A stretch of 64,000 nt of DNA. Origin: Microplitis mediator. Lineage: Eukaryota > Arthropoda > Insecta > Hymenoptera > Braconidae. Position numbers and translations under genes: made by a program. Below, piece by piece: positions 58,957-64,000 of the stretch. The DNA lies in NCBI RefSeq assembly GCF_029852145.1, contig NC_079977.1, positions 5,479,879-5,543,878 on the forward strand, in the 5' to 3' direction. Every line of letters begins with the position of its first letter. Position 1 is the stretch's first letter. Under the pieces are notes generated by a model, which made no database searches, was not told the origin of the DNA, and was given only the letters and a program-made list of their open reading frames with translations.

Positions 58957-59051
58957 TGTAATTATTACACCATGTTTGTACTTTTTTTCATTTAATTGTT
59001 AATAAAAAAAATTTCTTTCTATTTCTATCGAAAGTAACTTGATATAAATAT
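57626..59051. other. Intergenic DNA with microsatellites
   Basis: Holds (TA)n near 58581-58604, (AAGT)n at 58672-58698, ATGTATGTATAT repeats at 58707-58735 and (TA)n at 58888-58954. A 101-residue open frame at 58697-59002 runs through these repeats and is not credible. No gene. Confidence 0.5.
58888..58954. repeat. (TA)33 microsatellite
   Basis: About 67 bp of uninterrupted alternating A and T. Confidence 0.95.
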
Positions 59052-59623
59052 TAGACTGGACCAAAAAAATCGACTATGTTTTTTTTTTTTGATACTGTGA
59101 AAATATTATTCCTGATGACTAAAAAAATTATTGTGCAAGTTTGAGCCCTTAATATCGATATTAAGAGGTGTATCGTTACGACTATTAGTTTTTTGACAGA
59201 AATTTCATTTTTTACCCAAAATTCGTAAATCATCAATCTGAAAAATTTGAGCAATGCATAGTCTTAAAGGAAATTGAATTCCCTACAAAAAATCTCTCTT
59301 TGTAAATTAACGTAAAACGAGCCGTTTTTTTTGTAAGCGTACCTTAAACATTGATCGGTTTTTTAAATTCTTTGTTTCTATTTTGGATTTTTGTAACTAC
59401 TGGAAATATTAAAATTTTTTTTAGTCAAGATACATATTCTTGAAGGAAATTTAATGCTCTACAAGAAAGGTTTCTTCACATTTTTTGCTAAATTCACTCC
59501 TTTGAAAGTTCTTCAGGTTATTGAAGTCGTTTTGACTCAACTTCAACATTTTATAACTTTCGAAAGAGATAATATTTTCACAGTATCGAAAAAAAAAATA
59601 GTCGATTTTTTTGGCCCAGTCTG
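59052..59623. mobile_element. hAT-like foldback with 8-bp target duplication
   Basis: 572 bp. Ends TAGACTGGACCAAAAAAATC and, reverse-complemented, CAGACTGGGCCAAAAAAATC. ATAAATAT occurs at 59044-59051 and 59624-59631. The arms extend about 50 bp (GATACTGTGAAAATATTAT). The CAG/TAG ends and 8-bp duplication fit the hAT superfamily. No transposase. Confidence 0.9.
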
Positions 59624-59637
59624 ATAAATATTCTTAG

Positions 59638-60250
59638 GGATGAAAATCGAAGTGTTCGATTCGAATAAAATATTAGTATTCAATTCGAAATTTGAATTCG
59701 AATAATTTGAAGTTTTGAATTATTTGTATGCTTTTAAATTATTTTAACTATTTGGCGGTTTTTAAATTTTATCTATACCAAATATAAGGTTCGAATTTCG
59801 AATATTAAATTTTTTTAAAAATGATTTATGAATAATTAGAATTTTTAAATAATCAGATAATTTACAGAAAGTTTTAAAACATAAAAAGTTTGAATAATTT
59901 GAACATTTATAAATAATTCGAATTATTCGATTTAAATTCTGAAAAAATTTATTTCTTTTTCAATCGAAAGTAACTTGATTTAAATATGTATAGTGATGCG
60001 AATCATGTTCGAATCTTTTCGAATTATTTTATCTAAATTCTAACATTTGGTTCGAATTTCGAATACTAAATTTTTATTTTACTTACAATAATTTATTAAC
60101 AATTCAAAATTTTTAAATAGTTCGAAAATTTAAAAAATGTTTAAAAACTGAGAAAAAATTCAAATAATTCGAATATTTATAAATGATACAAAATATTCGA
60201 TTTAAATTCTTAATCAAATATTAGTATTCGATCCAACACGAATAATGCAT
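59638..60250. repeat. Degenerate TTCGAATTATTCGAA repeat block
   Basis: Dense palindromic ATTCGAATAATTTGAA-type motifs in both orientations. AAAGTAACTTGAT also occurs just outside at 59030. No clear ends. Confidence 0.6.
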
Positions 60251-61017
60251 GTATAAATTATTCATATATTTCAATATTTATCAATTAACTTGATTTTAAA
60301 ACAATATATATCTATATATATTATTTTTAAAAGTAAATAAATTTTTTTTTGCGTTAAAATTATTAAAGGAAACGTTATATATTTTTTATATGAAAGGAAA
60401 GTCCTTGACTAGAGCCTGGAACCGGAAATTACTAGTCTTTTACTTCCTGTGCTACTTGAGGTCAAATTTACTGAAATTTTATAACCGTGAAATTTTTATA
60501 TAACTCACGAAAAAAAAATGTTTTTTTTTTTCCTTTAAATTTAAATAAAAATTCATTTTAAACTAAACTAACATATATTTGAAAATAAATAAATCGATTG
60601 ATTGACATTTACTTGAGTAATTTAAAAATTATTTAAATTACCAATTTATGTAATCAATGAAAGCAAAGTAAATTTAATAATAAAAGTCGTTAAAATATAA
60701 TTAATGAATTTCAAATCTTTGAACAGCTGTAACTGTAAAGTTGTGAAAAAAAAAAATTATATAATAAATTAAATAAGGAAAAAAAAATGAAATTTTTAAT
60801 TTTAAAATAAAGAATTTAAAATTGCATCGAACAAAATTGTTTATCGCGTTATCTCAAACGGTCGCACTGACCTAGTCAAATATAAAATAACTTTATCGTT
60901 AGACATTAGCGTAAGTCACACTATTAATAATAAATTACTGTTTACTCATATTTAACTACTTCTCAGAACATATTTGCCATCAATTAGTTTAAAATTTTTT
61001 TTTTGTTAATTACTCTG
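60251..61017. other. Intergenic DNA, no gene recognised
   Basis: AT-rich; nothing supportable. Confidence 0.4.
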
Positions 61018-61102
61018 TAAACAATCGGGAGTGAATTCGGAGTAATTATGGATTTTATTTAAATTCAAATTTACTCTGTCGCTCAAAGTTTTGGAGTTTT
61101 TA

Positions 61103-61671
61103 CACGAAAAGAAATTTTTTCTGTGAGGACATGTGATAAATATATAAATTTTTTCTATGCACATTGTAAAATATACGGGAAGTCTACGGTTTCCGTGGCG
61201 CCACGAAATGATCGCGAATTCTTGTAGGACTTGACGGAATAAGACTTTTTTTCAAATAGCTGGAACTTCTTCAAAAATGGACTAATTCAGACGTTTTTTT
61301 TTTTCAAAATTTTTGTCTCGAAATACACTTTCCGGAAAAAAATACAAAAAAATTGAAGATATTAAAATCTAGGAAATATTTCACTTTTATGAAAAAATCG
61401 AATTTTTATCGAAATCGATTTTTCTCAAAAACTAAGCGAGATATCGAAAAATTTCATTCATTAAGAAAGTCTTATTTCGTCGAGTTCTACAAGAATTCGT
61501 GGTCATTTAGCGGCACCACGGAAACCGTAGAATTTCCAAATATACTACTCGATGACATGTAAATGAAGTGCAATTTCTACTAACAACATATAGTAAAAAT
61601 TTAGTTACTGGCTAGATGTTTTTACAGTACCAAACTTTATGGGTAATTTCTACACAAAAATTCTCTGCGTG
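61103..61671. mobile_element. CACG-ended TA element nested in the CGGAGT repeat
   Basis: Starts CACGAAAAGAAATTTTTTCT and ends AAAATTCTCTGCGTG, with TA at 61101-61102 and 61672-61673. It contains a further foldback at 61172-61544. Confidence 0.75.
61172..61544. mobile_element. Foldback element nested at the third level
   Basis: Arms TCTACGGTTTCCGTGGCGCC on the left and TCTACGGTTTCCGTGGTGCC when the right is reverse-complemented. They continue through CGAATTCTTGTAG and AATAAGACTTT for about 75 bp. The open frame at 61353-61562 is arm sequence. Confidence 0.85.
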
Positions 61672-61969
61672 TACAAAAAATTACTCCGGATACGAAATAA
61701 ATATGGATTTATTAAATTTTATTTAAATTCGCATTCAGTTCGATTGAGTTTTGGTATTAAAATAAACTCCTCGTCGGAGTGAACTTCAGAAGGTCAAATA
61801 AATAAACAGTAATCCGCTTCGCAATCACTCCGGATTTAATCCGCGTTTACTCCTAAATTCGAATTTTCAAATAATTCGTCATTTTTTTAATTATTTGTAA
61901 ATTTTCGTATTAAAAAAAATTCTAATTATTTGTCAGGATTAAAAGTATCCGTAAATTTTTTATTCGAAG

Positions 61970-62112
61970 CTCACTCTAAGCATGAATAAGTGAAATAAGT
62001 GAATATTCACTTATTCTGAGTGCCAACCGAACCACTTTTTGAAATTAGTGGTTCGGTTTGCTCTTGGAATTAGTGAATATTCACTTATTTTCACTAATTC
62101 ATGTTTAGAGAG
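61970..62112. mobile_element. Hairpin MITE, family H, copy 2
   Basis: Left CTCTAAGCATGAATAAGTGA, right CACTAATTCATGTTTAGAGA. The centre AACCGAACCACTTTT / TTAGTGGTTCGGTT matches the copy at 45767. Confidence 0.82.
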
Positions 62113-62858
62113 CAAATCGAATATTTGAATTTGAAAAAAATAATTCGAAAACTGGCAAATAGAATTTTTTTAGTAATTTGAAAATTCGATTTAACCCGCG
62201 TTCACTCCCCAAATTTTTTAGTCTGCCTAGAAGTTATTTAAATTTTTTGAATAGTAAGTAAGCAAGTATTCATTATAATTAAATAAGTCAGTTAATAGTT
62301 AATGAGTAAAATGAAATTTGAGATGTAGAACTGGTGATGACAGTTGTCATGAAGAGCAAAAGACTAGTAGGGTCGAGTGCGCATGAAATAGACTCCACGC
62401 TTTAGTGAACACTCAAGGATACATTTTAACGTCATCAATTGGTGTATTTTTTAATTTAATTATAATGGTAATTTTTTTTTTTTTTTTATTCAGACGTATA
62501 ACTAAATTTATTTTTATGTATCTGAAGATTTACGCTGGGTAATTTAAATTTATACGAAATAATTCTATGCTTTGATTTGCTGAGCGAAAATCTTTAGGAA
62601 ATATAAAAAAAAAATACTTTTTTCTACATATTTATAAATTATGAAAAATACTGCGTTTATCAGAAAATATTTTGAGAGTTAAGTAAAAAATTTGTAATCT
62701 TTTATTGTAAAAATTTATAATGGCAGATTATATTTTCGGAATTGTCTTTTCGATACGTCAGTAAAAAAATGAAATTAATAATCAATTTCTAGTTCTTTTG
62801 AAATTCAAATTTTCATTAAATTTTCTATCGCGCTGCAGAAAAATTTCATTAAGACAAT
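62113..62858. other. Intergenic DNA, no gene recognised
   Basis: Has a small non-repetitive patch at 62320-62420 (GGTCGAGTGCGCATGAAATA). No gene supported. Confidence 0.4.
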
Positions 62859-63059
62859 ATGATTCAAAAATTAGCTGTCTAATACTTTTTGGATTTTTTT
62901 TAAACCAATAAATTTAGAAAAAAAAAGTATTTCGGAAAATTGCATCTATAGATTTTTCAATTTTCTACATGTGTATATTTTTAGTTTTTTTTTTTTTTTA
63001 AATTAAATTATTGAAAAAAAATCCAAAGATTGTTGATTGCCTGCTAACTTCAGGATCAT
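62859..63059. mobile_element. MITE-1 copy
   Basis: Left ATGATTCAAAAATTAGCTGT (changed end), core TTTTCTACATGTGTA, right TGCCTGCTAACTTCAGGATC then AT. Confidence 0.7.
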
Positions 63060-63222
63060 AACAAAATTTTCGAATTTTATTTTCGGCTATTTAATTTAAA
63101 AAAAAATAAAAATAAAAAAATGCACATGTAGAAAATTGAAAAAACTATACGTGCAATTTTTTTTAATATTTTTTTTTTTTCAATTTATCGCTTTGAAAAA
63201 TAATCTAAATATTATCAGACTT
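63060..63222. mobile_element. MITE-1 fragment
   Basis: Core GCACATGTAGAAAATTGAAA / ACTATACGTGCAATTTTTTT and a truncated end TTATCAGACTTC. Adjoins the previous copy in opposite orientation. Confidence 0.55.
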
Positions 63223-64000
63223 CAAAATTATAAGAAAATCACTTTTTTTTTTATTTTTTCATGGGTGAAGTTTAAAAAATATATGACTTTTTCCTAAAAT
63301 TCGTGTTATAAAACGAATTTTTTTTTATGTTGACTCAAGTGTTTATTTATAAATTTTTTTTTTTGCTCTTCTATTAAAAAAGTCGCATAATTTTCAGATT
63401 CTCGGGGTTCTGCAGATGTCAGTCAATGCCGTAATTTTTTAAAATCATGATGTCAGCATCTTTTTTAAATATCAAATCATTTGCACAAATGATGGCCGTA
63501 ATTTTTTTTTTTTTGTAGAATAAATATTTTTTCAAACCCACAAAAAATAGATAAAAAAAAAAATAATGATGAATAACTTTTTATCAACAGTGAAAAAAAA
63601 ACTATAGTTAAGGTCATGTTCATACGGGCTAGGTCTAGGACTTTTTTTATATTTTTTTATTAATATGTGGGTCGACTTTTTTCTACAACATGTGGGTACT
63701 TTGCTTACTCGTATATCTTTTTACCCGCATTATTGAACAATACACGCAATTTCTTAGTTATTAATAGCAAAAAAAAAAAAAAGAAAAAAAATTTATAAAA
63801 ATAATAATAAAGAATTCTCTGCATCTTTATTATAAAAATAACAGAAATAACGATAATAAAATAAAATATTATGTGAGAAAATTGAGGAGCGTGAATTGAA
63901 AGCCGAGAAAACGAGAGAAAATGATAATGATGATGATAATAAATATATAACGAGGAGAGCAGAGATAAAAGTGCAGTGTGGCAGTAGTGCAAACGATTGA
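63223..64000. other. Intergenic DNA, no gene recognised
   Basis: Long A/T runs and a (GAT)n-like stretch near 63921-63945. An open frame at 63705-63992 is low-complexity and has no recognised domain. Confidence 0.4.

Larger units (their letters stand above)
61018..61855. repeat. CGGAGT repeat element split by a nested insertion
   Basis: Left part AATCGGGAGTGAATTCGGAG ... GTTTTGGAGTTTT and right part CAAAAAATTACTCCGGATAC ... CGCGTTTACTCC. They rejoin at TA to give the GAGTTTTTACAAAAAAT junction seen intact at 21037. Confidence 0.7.

Noticed and set aside
58697..59002. 101-residue open frame crossing microsatellites
   Set aside because: Over a third is (TA)n translation; no supporting signal.

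Overview
This is an AT-rich eukaryotic (insect) window dominated by one gene, the ecdysone receptor EcR. It lies on the minus strand and its coding exons span 7815-30764. The exon ends, splice signals and phases fit together: five exons join into a 515-residue EcR-B1-type receptor. Its A/B domain carries a KRRWS...EVTSS motif. The DNA-binding domain has two C4 zinc fingers and a CEGCKG P-box. The ligand-binding domain ends in the AF-2 helix FLAEIWDV, and the protein stops two residues later with no long F domain. Sequence and gene structure fit Hymenoptera. The very AT-rich, repeat-laden non-coding DNA suggests a parasitoid such as a braconid, but this is inference.

Layout: 1-7.8 kb is EcR downstream DNA with scattered MITEs and one foldback element. 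7.8-30.8 kb is EcR. Its introns are 14,890, 4,105, 83 and 2,324 bp in transcription order, and the three large ones are packed with mobile-element remnants. 30.8-32.1 kb is the probable 5' UTR and promoter side of EcR-B1. 32-64 kb is upstream intergenic DNA with no recognised protein gene, much of it nested non-autonomous DNA transposons and repeats.

Mobile-element families defined here from the sequence: (1) MITE-1, about 19 copies or fragments of a roughly 200-bp element with CTGAAGTTAGCAGAC-type ends and 8-9 bp target duplications; (2) hAT-like foldbacks with 8-bp duplications (19474, 27087, 59052, and one cut by the window start); (3) TA-target elements whose ends read CACGGAAA or close variants, each with an interior built from its own short palindromic motif; (4) an AT-rich element of about 830 bp in three copies; (5) CGGAGTAAATG repeats; (6) G-rich foldbacks; (7) several single-copy foldbacks. 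Nested insertions give a partial relative chronology. No autonomous transposase was seen. The only non-EcR protein relic is a frameshifted fragment inside a foldback at 9.2-9.4 kb, plus a tRNA-like pol III unit at 53.8 kb.

Regulatory candidates around EcR include an imperfect inverted AGGTCA-type element about 335 bp upstream of the B1 start codon, a perfect AGGTCA direct repeat (2-bp spacer) in intron 1, and tandem splice donors 6 nt apart at the end of the DNA-binding-domain exon. No EcR-A first exon was identified; it may lie outside the window or be unrecognised. All motif and family calls were made by eye.
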